DNA from: Zygnema cylindricum
Lineage: Eukaryota; Streptophyta; Zygnematophyceae; Zygnematales; Zygnemataceae
DNA length: 54,025 bases
Assembly: GCA_037447655.1 (NCBI GenBank)
Contig: JBBHKE010002370.1
Location: 1-54,025 of the forward strand
Reading direction: 5' to 3'
Shown here: in pieces, positions 32,701 to 44,800 of the stretch
Layout: every line of letters starts with the position of its first letter
Position numbering within the stretch: position 1 is the stretch's first letter
The notes under the pieces: generated by a model
The model's input: the letters and a program-made list of their open reading frames with translations, nothing else
The model's database searches: none
Told to the model about the DNA's origin: nothing
Position numbers and translations under genes: made by a program

Positions 32701-33060
32701 CCATCACATGTGCTGATTCGTGCAACACAGCCGCCACATTAGCCTGCATGCCGAACCACCAATACCGTGCCTGTACCAAACTCAAACTCGGTTTGGTGCC
32801 ATAGTGTCCAAGGTCAGTAAAAATTTGGTTGATAAATGATGGTCATTCCGTCGGCCGTGGGACATGCCGGTGACTTCCATCTGAGAGAAGACAAATAAGT
32901 GAGCCCCCCATCCATAAGTAACTTTGGGCTCTCTTACGAACACGCTCCTCTTCCATTGGTAGGGTGCCTGCCTGAAAGACTGAGTAGATAGGAAAAGAAT
33001 TAAAGCACTGTCCTGCCATGGATCGTGTTCGGTTTTGTGGTTTGTAGGTGCTGTAAAACT

Positions 33061-34470
33061 TTAAATCAGATGTGCTCCGGCTAATAAGGAGGCAACTGAT
33101 TTGTCATCAAAATCATGTCGTACACCTTTATCATTAGAGTGGGGCAAAGGGTTATTGGAGAGGCAGCCGACATTCAAATAGAAGAGCTCGAGTCGATGGA
33201 TTATTTCCATGGCATATTCTTGTAAAATAAAAGCCCAACGGGCTAATTTGCCGTATAACTTGTCATTGGTCATGAGCCAATGCAATGGTTGATGGTCAGT
33301 AAGAAGGGTTAACGGCTTGCCATAGAGATAATGTCGGAAATGCACAATACCCCAAACTGCGGCAAGGCACTCCCCATGAAAACTACTTTGATTTGCCTCC
33401 GCTTGATTGTTGCTCCGAGAAGCATAAGCCACCACATATTCCTCACTTGTGAGGTCACGCTGAGTTAGGATGGCTAAAATACCGGGCTTACCAAAGTCCG
33501 TCTGTAGGCAAAATGGCAACATATGATTTGGGGGACGACGAATAGGAGCGGTGGACAGTGCGTCATTTAATCCCTGAAATGCCTCGATCTGGGAGGGTCC
33601 CCACGTGAACGGAACCCACTTCTTCAAGAGTTCATTCAGTGGAGATGCAACTGTGCTGAAACTAGGAACAAACCATCGGTAATAATTTGCTAACCCCAGG
33701 AATGCACGCAAGCTAGTCAAATCTGTTGGGGCCGAGAGTTTACTGATTGTTTCCACTTTGGCTTCTAACGGAGTAATTCCCTCGGATGAAATAAAGTGCC
33801 CAAGATAGGGTACACCTTCGGCCCTGAAAGTGCATTTGACAGGATGACATTTGAGTCCTACCTTTTTTAATTCCTTCAATACCCACTCTATATGCACTGC
33901 ATGTTCCTCTATAGAGGCTTAAGCGATGATTAGATCGTTGATATAGCAACGGGCAAACTTACATCCCCCCAAGATTGGGGTTCTGACTGTCAAGGGGTCA
34001 GTCACTTGGGTTTATATTAACTTGGAGTCGGCACTATCTAGATTAGCTTCTTTTGGATCTGCATACTCTGAGGGCCAATGGAGGTCTCAGAGTTTCAATT
34101 CCTCTATTTCAATTTGATTAAATCCCTGTCGCAGATTTAGGATGCTAAAATATTTAGCTCTGCCCACGTGGTCAAAAATGTCCTCGGCCAACGGCATTGG
34201 ATGTCGGTCCTGGATTATTCATGAATTCAGTTCTCGATAGTCCCCAGACATGCGACGTTCTGTAAAATTCCCCTCCGCGTCGTTTTTACGAGGCATGAGG
34301 GTGGGTGCCGCAAAAGTGGAATCAGACCTATAAATTAGACCTGCCTCTTCTAACTCTACGCATCATTTGTCTACATATTCCCATTCGGTTTCGGATAGAC
34401 AATGCTTGGGCTTAAATATAGGTCTGTCATCTTCCAAGTCAATAGACATTTTGTAAGTGGTGTGTCAACC
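33061..34470 (-). pseudogene. Gypsy reverse transcriptase/RNase H remnant
   Basis: The long frame 33897-33061 has LKCHPVKCTF, YLGHFISSEG, LGLANYYRWFVP, LQTDFGKPG and LLTDHQPLHWL, the end of RT plus a gypsy RNase H. Upstream (33900-34470) the RT front is still readable by eye (FAAPTLMPRKND, MSGDYRELNS, INDLIIA for the polymerase motif), but is broken by at least five stops. The catalytic YxDD has changed to YINDL. Confidence 0.85.
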
Positions 34471-36250
34471 TAATTCTTTCATGGAGAAAGCAAATGCGTC
34501 TACGTTTCGGTTTATGACTTCATCTAACAGTTCGTGTTCAGTTGTTGTTAGTCCAGTTCCGAATTTCCATGTCGGTTTTTCAGGCGTGTTAATGGTCATG
34601 GCTTCCATGGCTTGTGCAAATGCTAGCTGTTCATCTGCTATCAAGGAGTGACCCAACTCACACTCGACAGGAAGTTGATGCAAACAATTTACAGCGTGAT
34701 GCCAACTTCTAGACCAAAATGCAACTGTCCACTGTGGCGATGCCCATACTGGTACCTGTGATCTAGCGGCCGTGTATGTTGGGAGAGACCAACTCATGTG
34801 ACTAGGTTCCAAAAAATCATAAATAGTGTGATCTTTGTCAGACTTAGCAAGGAAAGGAAAGAGGGCAAGCTGAAAAGTTGTACCCCGAAGAGAAGGTGAG
34901 GTCTTGGAAGCTGTGTGTTTAAATGGTGTATGCCCCCCCCGCAGCCGATTGAGACGGATGGTTCTGTGCGTATCGACCAGCTGCGAACCCCATGCCTAAG
35001 ACAAATGACAGTGATTGGGGATCCATGATACGACCAAGTTAGGTGCAGCGCTGCCTCTCGGTGCGTCCGGGAGCAGCAGTGGTGCCTAAGATTAAGATGT
35101 TCTCGTTCTGTGGCAGTAGGTTCTTCTAAGCTGCCTCTATGAGTATTCTGAAGCATGCCCTGTCCATTATGTGAGTATGCGTGAGAATGTGGATATACAA
35201 CTAGTGTAGGTAGTGCATGTACTGGTTGGCCCGGGATGTAAAGACCAAATGCAGAAGGATAGTCTGTATGTATACATGTCTGGACCTTATGAAATGGAAG
35301 AAATGCATCCTTAATGGAAAGGGTGGGTGATCGGACAGCGAGGTTAGCCTCTCGGAGCCGACCCATGTCCACCAGGTTAGTCCACTTGGAACGAACCCGG
35401 TGGGCCAGTGAACCGTGGCGTGCGGCATCGATAATTAACGGTGGTCCAATTAATGATTTAATGCGTTAATAATCTGCAAGAACCGTGGATCGGGGATCGT
35501 TATAAGCTGCGATATTTTCTATGATGTATCCGAAAAGACGATCTAGTTTTTGAAAGAAGTGGATCAGACGAACCACCTCGAAAAACAACTTAGTACACAG
35601 ATCTGCGAGACCTAAACCTTTCCCGACCCTAGACATTACCCTGACATTCTCATCCGGCAAAGGGGAGATCAATCGGTTCCAATTCCATTAAATGATGATT
35701 TCCTATTAGTCGGATATCCTGTGGCAACGCTGAATGCATATCGTGAAACGCGGACTGGGGTAAGAGATGAGGATACTGTTCGTGCAAGACTTGACAGTGG
35801 TGGAACTGAGCGCGTCAGGCCAAGGGGTCAATATCTACAGAATAGTAATGCTTTATCGAAAGATTGTTCCGAAGGCAAGAGAGAAGTGAAGTCGTTATTC
35901 CTGCAAAAAGGTCTAAGATAACGAGACCATTTTGGTGAGGTTGTAAATTGACCGGTGTCTATTTAATGGGCAAGAACCTGGAAGGATCTATCGTAATGGA
36001 GGGTGGATCTGGAATACTAAATAAAGGAATTGGTATAGTAAATTTATATAGCCGGTCAAAATCTGAAAATTCAATGGTAAATCCGGGTGTACTAAATAAT
36101 TCTCGTAAACTCGGGGAATCTGGTGAGATTTCATCCGCTGTTAGAGATTCAAGGATGTTTGCACCTATGCCAACTGCGGCATAGGTTGGCAAGATCAGCG
36201 CCAAATGGGCTGTAGTAGGCATGGGTTGCCGGACCGAGATAAGGGGTAAG
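34471..36250 (-). pseudogene. Gypsy spacer between protease and reverse transcriptase
   Basis: Fragmented minus-strand frames, including 34812-34465 ending TEHELLDEVINRNVDAFAFS, the usual lead-in to a gypsy RT. The middle (34800-35950) has broken frames without a recognisable domain. Confidence 0.6.
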
Positions 36251-36256
36251 GAAATT

Positions 36257-36643
36257 TTACGTTCCGAAAAATTGTTCGGTCTGTACAAAAATTTTGAAAC
36301 ATGCTATTTTACCCCCCCCCCCCCCCCCCCCAACTCGGAAAATGACGTCTTGACCGACCAAGCTTTCATAATCACTACACTTGGTGACCAAGGCATGAGC
36401 ATATATTTTTGCGAAATCGGTCGCTGATTGACTCTGAAATTGAAAACAGATTGGTTCCATAGTAATACCGAGGACCGGCTCTGTGGTACCGACGGAAGTC
36501 AACAGACGTGTGGTAGTGGGTTGTAGCTTATCTGCTATAAGACCTATTTTGATTGCAAAATCTGAACCGAGGATAATTGGCTTTGCGCTTGTATCCATGA
36601 GAGGAAGTGCCGGAGAAAACCCATTAATGGTGAACACGCCCAA
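36257..36643 (-). pseudogene. Gypsy aspartic protease remnant
   Basis: The motif LMDTSAKPIILGSDF matches the retropepsin pattern (D-T/S-G-A ... ILG-DF), with serine where glycine is expected. The end of the frame runs through a homopolymer of 20 C (36312-36331, G on the sense strand), probably a slippage-prone site. Confidence 0.75.
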
Positions 36644-36685
36644 TTTGTTTTCTAAAAAAATGATTTGAGGAGTGAGGCTAGAACG

Positions 36686-38320
36686 CTATTCAAGAGTTAT
36701 AGCTTGAAGGGAGAGAGCATGACGATGGTTTCGTAATGCCTGTAACGCAACTGGTGAAGGAGTAAGATCTACATGTTTTTCGTTGCTATCCAACTCACGG
36801 AGCATGGTGGACAAGATAAACAAACGTTTTTCGACTTTATAAGTGTCTTGTATGCTCCTCTCTAGGATTGTTAATGCTTCAGCGGTGATGGTAGAGGCCG
36901 TTTTTCGTATAGGTGAGCAGTGTTCTTTAGCAAATGATAGTGGGATACGTGTGTTAATAGATTTTGACTCGTGATTATGATCGGGAGTCTCTTTAAACTG
37001 AGCTGCCCGCTGTTGAACAATGGACTCTCGAAGAGATCGCCCAGCGAAAGAGGGCATATGGACCACAGTTCGAGCCATCCCAGTTAATTACGGTTTGACC
37101 TGCGCCATAAGCGCGGCAAACTGCTCCTTCATCATGGCGGCCACGGTAGCCTGCATCTCGACTTTCCCTCGGTCCCTCCTACTGATTTTTCGAGGGTTGT
37201 CTTTCTCTACTTCCTTGGGTGGAGTGACCAATTTTGCCGAGCGAGCAAGTATATCGCCGTTTTTTGATTTGATTTTGATAACTCAAATCAGGATTCTTAA
37301 TGTGACATCGATGTACATAATGACCCATTTGATTACAATGAGCACACGTGGCGGTCTTATCCGGACAACCGCGTGCATCGTAACCGGTGTTACCACATCA
37401 AAAGCATATACAAACACCAGGGTTTGTTGGTAATGTTCCCATGGCAAGAGCCCTTGGGGATCTCGGATTGGGCCATGGGTTGCGTGGATTAGGATTAGGA
37501 TTTCGGTTTGCATTAGGAGAAGATTTGGGTCGCTCATGAGCGTCCCACCAACTAGTCTGCAATTCATGCCGTACGCCATACTCTGCAGCAAACTTGAAGG
37601 TAAATTTGAGGTCATATGCCTCAGTCAAATGGCTTTGAATGAAACGTCGAGATTGGGTGGGAAATTTCCCCACAAACTTCTGAACTGCCTCTGCGTCTAA
37701 CATGAGATCTGGTAGTGCTTCGCGTAATGTTTCCATACGTGCTCGCAATGCTGAAGCGGTTTCGCTTGGGCGACGTTCGAAATTAATTAGATCTTTAACG
37801 TGATCAAGATTGTGCATTCGGTACTCTTTTTGTAATAAACTGAAAATAAATGATACTGGATCCCTTAAAGGAACCAACATTGCAGGGCGGGCTGGAATTG
37901 CAGCCCGAGCCGCAACGGCAATATTTCAGGTGAGATTTTGTTACCTGTAGAGTCATAAACTGCGTGTAAAACATCTTGGAAAAGAATTTATGGGCTGCCT
38001 GTTATGGCTAAAGATCCGAAATATGCGGGTGCCATTTCTGTCATAGCACAAATTGCCGCATATTTGCGTGTATATAGAGATAGGGCAGATCCCCTAAGGT
38101 ATCTCCGAAGTAACGAAAAAGCAACCCGTAAATCAAAACGGTCTTGATATCGAAATGCGAGATCACGCATCTCGTTATGAAAAAGCGTACGAAAATATGA
38201 CAAGAACATAGTGTCCTTGAGACCTGAAAAACAAAACTGATTTATTCCTCCTCCGGTGTCTATGGACGAGGCCATATCCACAAAATAGGAATCGAAGTTA
38301 GTGTGTATATTTCCGCTCAC
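36686..38320 (-). pseudogene. Gypsy gag remnant with two CCHC-type knuckles
   Basis: The frames 38320-37988 and 37880-37398 resemble a gag capsid (FERRPSETASALRARMETLR, KFPTQSRRFIQSHL). Around 37320-37400 two knuckles can be read: the first reads C-F-stop-C-G-N-T-G-Y with a TGA in place of the usual residue, the second CAHCNQMGHYVHRC is complete. Frame 37078-36686 continues towards the protease. Confidence 0.75.
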
Positions 38321-39348
38321 AGGAAAAAGTGAAGGTGGTAGATTTAGATCCCGGATATCAAAGGAGTCTATGTCGGATTCTTCCCCCCAACTATGGGAAG
38401 AGGATGAGGAGACAGATGAAGTAGATCTATACGTGTTGGTAATACCAGATCTACAGTCGGGTGAACCCGTAAGCTGAGACTGAGCAGACTGACCAGTATG
38501 ACCTAAAAGTTGGACAAGAGGTGAGCGGGCAAAATCAAATCCCGATCCGGTCCATGGTAAAGACTGGAGCTCCTAGTGGTACCAGCTGGAAACGGTAAAT
38601 TATTCCAGTCTGTTGGCATGTAAACAGACAGTAGTCTGGTCGTCCTATCCGGATGCAACTAGATGCCGGACCTTACTCAGGGTAAGTGGGCATACGCCCA
38701 CTGCCAGATCTATTGATCAAGTCACACAAGAAGTCTTTAAATTCACGCAAACAGGAACCCACGCAAACAGGCACCCCCGAACGATTTGATCTATTCTGTA
38801 TCACCGAGGTTAGTCTAATCGTGAACACCCTTAACAAGGCTGTCACAGCCAGATCTAAGCAATACCACAATAAGTCATTTCAAGCCACTCCAAGAAGAAA
38901 CGTGTCACCTATGCAAGGCCACTTGTGGCCAAATTTAATAAAACAATAAACTATTCAAGGCCCACAAGGCCAGATGTAATAAAACAGGAAATTATCCTGG
39001 CCCAACAAGGCCATATGTAATAGACAAGCAGTCGCTATCAAAGACCAATCACGGTCATATCTAAAGAAAATGCAACCACAATGCCTATGCCGAAAGGAAG
39101 GCACAGCCTTCCGTCGGATCCTAACCCCTCTAGGTTATCGCGCTTAACAACGTATCACGCGCGTGCAACCACAAGGACCCGATTACTCACCTGGCGCAAT
39201 CGGTAAGGTCTCCCAGCGATGCTCCAACCTCCCTCCAATTCAGAATCGTCGAAAAGAGATCACAACTCAAAATACTAACGTAGATAGTAGCCTGTTAGGG
39301 CACGCGTTTCAGCACTATGCCACGCTCTGCCCGTCTATAAAGCAATGA

Positions 39349-39580
39349 TAATTCTCGGGATAATTCGTGCAACCTAATATTTATATATATTTTTTCTTAG
39401 GTTTTTTTTTATTATAATTTTTATTTTGTTAGAAGTTTTTAAGTTTTCTAGATTTTCTGAGTGAGATAATCCGTTAGGAAGAAAGAAGAGAAAACGATAC
39501 CGGAAAGTTCAACAATCACAAATCTTACAACTCAAAAACCAACTAGGCAAAAAATATAATGAAAACAACGAATAACAAAA

Positions 39581-39642
<62 letters not shown>

Positions 39643-40173
39643 CCTTTAATTACTGCAAATTCAAAACAACTAGACATGAGACACAAGGAATAAATAAAAT
39701 TTGAAATGAAACGAATTAAAATAAACTAGACATAAGAAAACAATTGACACAAGGAATAAAGAAATTTAGAAAAAAAAAATTAAGTACGGGAATATTTGCG
39801 ACAGTAGTTACTAGGCTCTAAAGTCTTTTAATATTCCCAACAGGAGTTCAACCAGCGGACTAAAACCCTTCCCTAACCAGTTGAAGGAGCCGAGATAGCC
39901 GGTATTCTCACTAAGCCGGACAGGACTGGAACTTTACCAATGATAATTCTCGGGATAATTCGTGCAACCTAATATTTATATATATTTTTTCTTAGGTTTT
40001 TTTTTTTTTTTTAATTTTTATTTTGTTAGAAGTTTTTAAGTTTTCTAGGTTTTCTGAGTGAGTTAATCCGTTAGGAAGAAAGAAGAGAAAACGATACCGG
40101 ACAGTTCAACAATCTCAAATCCAACAACTCAAAAACCAACTAGGCAACAAATAAAATGAAAACAACGAATAAC

Positions 40174-40239
<66 letters not shown>

Positions 40240-40543
40240 TTCCTTTAATAATTGCAAATTCAAAACAACTAGACAGGAGACACAAGGAATAAAGAAAATT
40301 AGAAATGAAACGAATTAAAATAAACTAGACATAAGAAAAAAATTGACACAAGGAATAAAGAAATTTAGAAAGAAATAAATTAAGTACGGGAATATTTGTG
40401 AAAGTAGCCACTAGGCTCTAAAGTCTTTTAATATTCCCAACAGGAGTTCAACCAGCGAACCATAACCCTTCCCTAACCAGTTGAAGGAGCCGAGATAGCC
40501 GGTATTCCCACTAAGCCGGACAAGACTGGAACTATACCGCAAA
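39349..40543. repeat. About 600-bp tandem duplication spanning the LTR edge
   Basis: Unit 1 (39349-39948) and unit 2 (from 39949) both start AATGATAATTCTCGGGATAA, carry a TTTTTCTTAGG stretch and a TA array, and run into the first 150 bases of the LTR-like repeat. Unit 1 stops inside the LTR; unit 2 continues into the full copy at 40397. Confidence 0.85.
39590..39640. repeat. (TA)n microsatellite
   Basis: About 25 TA units. The duplicated unit has its own array at about 40177-40240. Confidence 0.9.
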
Positions 40544-41125
40544 GTCGGCGCTCTGACAGCAAGAAATCACCAAATTGGCACAACACAATTTGTACACCAC
40601 GAGAAGTAGAACACAGTCTTGAGGGAAACCTTGCAGACTGGCTTGCGCCGGTAGATTAGGTAAGGTCTTAATACAAAGAGAAGGAGAAGCTCAGAGACAA
40701 TTACTAGCATGAAACTATGGGTCTGAAAAAGGAAAAACCCTAACTCAAAACTAGCCTGTCACTAAGAGTTTGACAAATCCCGAGAATAATGTCACTAAGA
40801 GTTTGACAAATCCCGAGAATAATGCTTGTCAGAAAACGACAACCTTCCAATGTTGGATTCCGTACTTAATTTGCAAAAGTTATTTTCTCGCCAAATGGCA
40901 TTTATCCTATGCTTTCACTAATCCGTACGGCTACACTAATTCCTACATGTCTTTGAGCAGTCAGGTTTCTATGTAAAAATGTTGCCAGTTTCAAGAGACG
41001 ACCGCTGCGTGGCCGCCTTGGAATGCCTTACATCTACTCCTCGAGGATGAAAACCCTCCCTAAGCTAAGAAAAAATGATGCATGAACCTCCAAGGGTTCA
41101 TGACTTCAAACACCTGTCAGGTTTG

Positions 41126-41863
41126 TGTTGTTCTGAGACAAGTGTTGGTACTGAAGATGAAGAAGATGCAACAGTAGTCATCGTAGAACAAATCAAGAGA
41201 GGAAGCTTCCACAAATACCGATGGCTGAACAGCAACTTTGACAGACTATAAATTTCAGAAAAACGCTCCAAACGTCCTGAAAATTTGCCACAATGTAGAT
41301 AATATACAAAAGAACACACACACAAAATTTCAATCAATTCCGCTCACAAATCTGTGAGATATGTAGAAATGAAATTACATAAAACTGAGTGTACAGTTTT
41401 CATATCATTTGTTCCTAAAAATCAAATTCACTAAGTCCTACTTTTATACACCGAAACTACACTAAGCTGTACGGAGGCATTCCAGCCGTAAATCTAACAT
41501 TCTATCACAAATATTTACACCGAAGTTCAGACAACGTAAAGTGATAATGATCTAGTCACGCCTCGTCACTATTTGTTGGCGGCGGCTGTCAGCGGTCCGA
41601 TTAGAGGATTTGGCACCGTAGAATTTACTTCACGAAGTCCAGTGGTCCTGCCGAATTTCCGTACGTCCACGGAGGACATACTCACGCATTCTCCCAAGTG
41701 ACGACACGTGTCCCAAGTGTGAATGAACCGTGAACTCCCAACTTCACTGTCACACTAATTTCGGTAAGTACTGAACCGAACTCAACCAAAAATAGCTTAA
41801 GTCCTGAACAGCTCTCTCTCACAGCTGAGGCATACAGAGGACTAAAGCTTTCTAAAAACAACA
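41126..41863 (-). repeat. Copia 3' LTR
   Basis: 738 bp, TG...CA borders with a 7-bp terminal inverted repeat, nearly identical to 45956-46693. It contains a second copy of the start of the Gag frame, which runs out of the LTR after 18 codons. Confidence 0.95.
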
Positions 41864-41886
41864 CTCCCCTAAAGCTTTAGACTCTG

Positions 41887-44800
41887 CTAGTCACTCAGTC
41901 CACAAGCCTCTCTACAGAACTTCAATTTGGGAGCAGGTAAGGGTTTTGTCATCATATCAGCCACCATTTGCTCATCCGGTAAATAACTCAACTTCAAGAC
42001 TTTTCCCATCACCTTTTCTCTTACAAAGTGTAGCTTGATATCAATGTGCTTACTCTTAAAGTGATGACTGGGATTAGATGCAATAGCGATTGCTGCCTGA
42101 TTATCACACCACACTATCTGTGGTCCAGATTGCATAAAGAGAAGCTCTTGGAGAAGAGACTTTACCCAAAGTAACTCTTTAACTGCCGAGCTGGCAGCCA
42201 TGTACTCAGCCTCCATGGTAGACTGAGCCGTTACCTTCTGAAGTTTGCTGCTCCAGCAGCAAGTTCCACTTCCGATCTTCAAAATGTATCCGGTGGTGGA
42301 GCGTCGGCTCGGCATATCTCCGTAGCTCGCATCGCTCCATGTATGAATTTTGACTTCCTCTCCACCGAGAGAGAGTCTAAGATTTTGAGTTCCTGCAAGA
42401 TAACGAAGAACTCTCTTTGCTGCCTCATAGTCTGATTTCCTTGGATTCTGAAGGCTTCGGCTTAAGGCTCCAACCGCTGCTGCGATGTCGGGACGAGTAC
42501 AATTCATGAAATAAATGAGGCTTCCGACAATCTGCCTGTAAGGAATGGAGGACATAGAATCTGCCTCCCCTGAATCTAAGAAACCATCAACCAAAACACC
42601 ACCATCCGTTTCCGTGCCTTCCAATTTCTGCCTGAATTCCATAGGAGTGGCACTCCCCTTTGCGTCCGACATGCCAAACTTTTCTAACATGTTCTTGATT
42701 GCTTCCTTTTGAGTTAAATAAATAATTTTCTGTTTCCTGTCTCTTTCTACTTGAATTCCTAGAATATACTTAGCCTCACCCAAGTCTTTCATTTCAAACC
42801 GGGAATTCAAAGCTGATTTTATTTTATTAATCTCATTGATGGATTTGCTAATTAGTAGCAAATCATCTACATAAACTGCCACATAAATCACTCCATCATC
42901 ACCTTGCATTACATAGACTGAGTGATCTGAACTGATCCTGGTAAAGCCTAGATTGGTTAAAAACTCATCTAATTTCAGGTTCCATTGCCTCGGAGCCTGT
43001 TTCAGACCATAAAGGGACTTCAACAGTTTACAGACCAGATTTTCTTTCCCTTTTTCTGCATACATCTCTGGTTGCTTCATATAAATTACTTCCTCCAAAT
43101 CACCATGCAAGAAAGCTGTCTTAACATCCATCTGATGCAATTCCATATCTTCTATTGCAGCAAGAGATAGCAAAACTCTAACAGTAGGAAAGCGAACCAC
43201 AGGAGAGAAGGTCTCTTCATAGTCAATTCCCTCCTTTTGGCTAAATCCCTTAGCAACCAGTCTAGCTTTATATCTTTCAATTGTATTATCAGGATTCAAT
43301 TTTAATTTGAAGACCCACTTACAACCGATAGCTTTCCTGTTCGGTGGGAGCTCCACAAGTTCCCAAGTTTGGGCTTCCATAATTGACTTTATCTCTTCAT
43401 TTGCAGCCGAGATCCAATGATCCTTTTCAGGAACGGAAAAAGCTTCATGAATAGTAAGCGGCTCCCCTGTGCTTGCAGAAAAAGCACTCTCAACTCGGTC
43501 GCCTCGAAGGCGGCTACTTTGCCTTCTTCCCCCCGGAAAATCTGACGCGGGAACGGTTGGTTCCTTAGATTGCCGCACAAGGCGTGTATTCGGAGGAGCA
43601 TCGACAGAAGGAGCAGCTCCAAAAGGAGTATTAGACGGCCCAGAGGCATTTGGGAGAGAGGTAGAAGAAGTAGAAGAGGATGGAGTAAAAGGTACCTGCT
43701 CAAGAATGATATACTCTTGTATTTTCTCTTTCCTTTCAGCTGCATCCATGCTAAAAACGTCAACAGATTGACTTTCTTCTTTAATCTGAATATTCCTGGC
43801 TGTTTGAAGACATCCTCTCTGAGGATTATACACTCTATAACCTGCAGATTCATCATCATAGCCTAAAAAGACGCCAGGTACAGATTTTGGACTAAGCTTC
43901 CAATTAGGAAGATTATCCAAGATAAAACATTTGCTACCAAAAACTCTAAAATGACTAACATTTGGCTTTTTGCCTGTCCAAACTTCATAAGGTGTCTTAC
44001 CCCTAACAGCCCGGGTTTCCACTCTATTTCTGATATAAGAAGCACAATGAAAAGCTTCCCCCCAAAACTTTGGATCCACACCTTTATCGGCCATCATAGA
44101 TCGAGCACATTCAGTCAAAGTCCGATTAAGTCTCTCAGCAACACCATTTTGTTCCGGTGTGTACGGAGCAGTAAATTCACGAGAGATGCCATTCTCTTTC
44201 AAAAAATCAGCAAATGCATGAGATACATACTCTCCACCATTATCCGTTCGCAAAGCAAGAATAGATTTGCCGTGAAGTTTCTCCGCCCAGATTTTGTAGT
44301 GCTTAAAGTGAGTGAAGACTTCTCCCTTCTCCTTCATGAAGTATAGGCGACTATATCGGGAGTAATCGTCTGTAAAGGTGACAAAGAAGCGGCTGCCACC
44401 AAGAGAGAGAACTTTGGAAGGGCCGAAGACATCAGAGTGAATAATACCAAGGAGATCTGTGGCTCGATGATCAGAAACTTGTGGTAGAGGAAGCTTGTGA
44501 AGCTTTCCGAGAGCACAACCATCACAAACATGGGACTCTTTTTGACCAAGCTTGACTCCCTCTATCATATTATGGTTTATCATCTTAGTAAGTCTCTCAT
44601 GGTGCACATGACCAAGCCTTTTATGCCACAAAACATTATCACATAGGACACTGGAGTACGCAAAATCAATTTTATTAGCCAGGTCCATGCGGTACAAAAA
44701 GTTTGGGCCTCTAGTTCCTACTAGAGCTACTCTTCCATTCTTGCTCACTATTTTCTTGCCATTTTTCTGGAGAACCTCAAAGCCTTTGCTTTCAGCTACA

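Larger units (their letters stand above)
31290..39348 (-). mobile_element. Ty3/gypsy retrotransposon internal region, degenerate
   Basis: Minus-strand order from right to left is gag with zinc knuckles (38320-37320), protease (36643-36257), reverse transcriptase and RNase H (34470-33061), integrase core (32658-32377) and integrase tail with PHD-type finger (32103-31553). That order is gypsy, not copia. Stop codons and frame changes interrupt every domain, so it is not autonomous. A leader of about 1 kb (38330-39348) has no coding content but holds GGCC-containing short repeats near 38890-39060. Confidence 0.88.
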
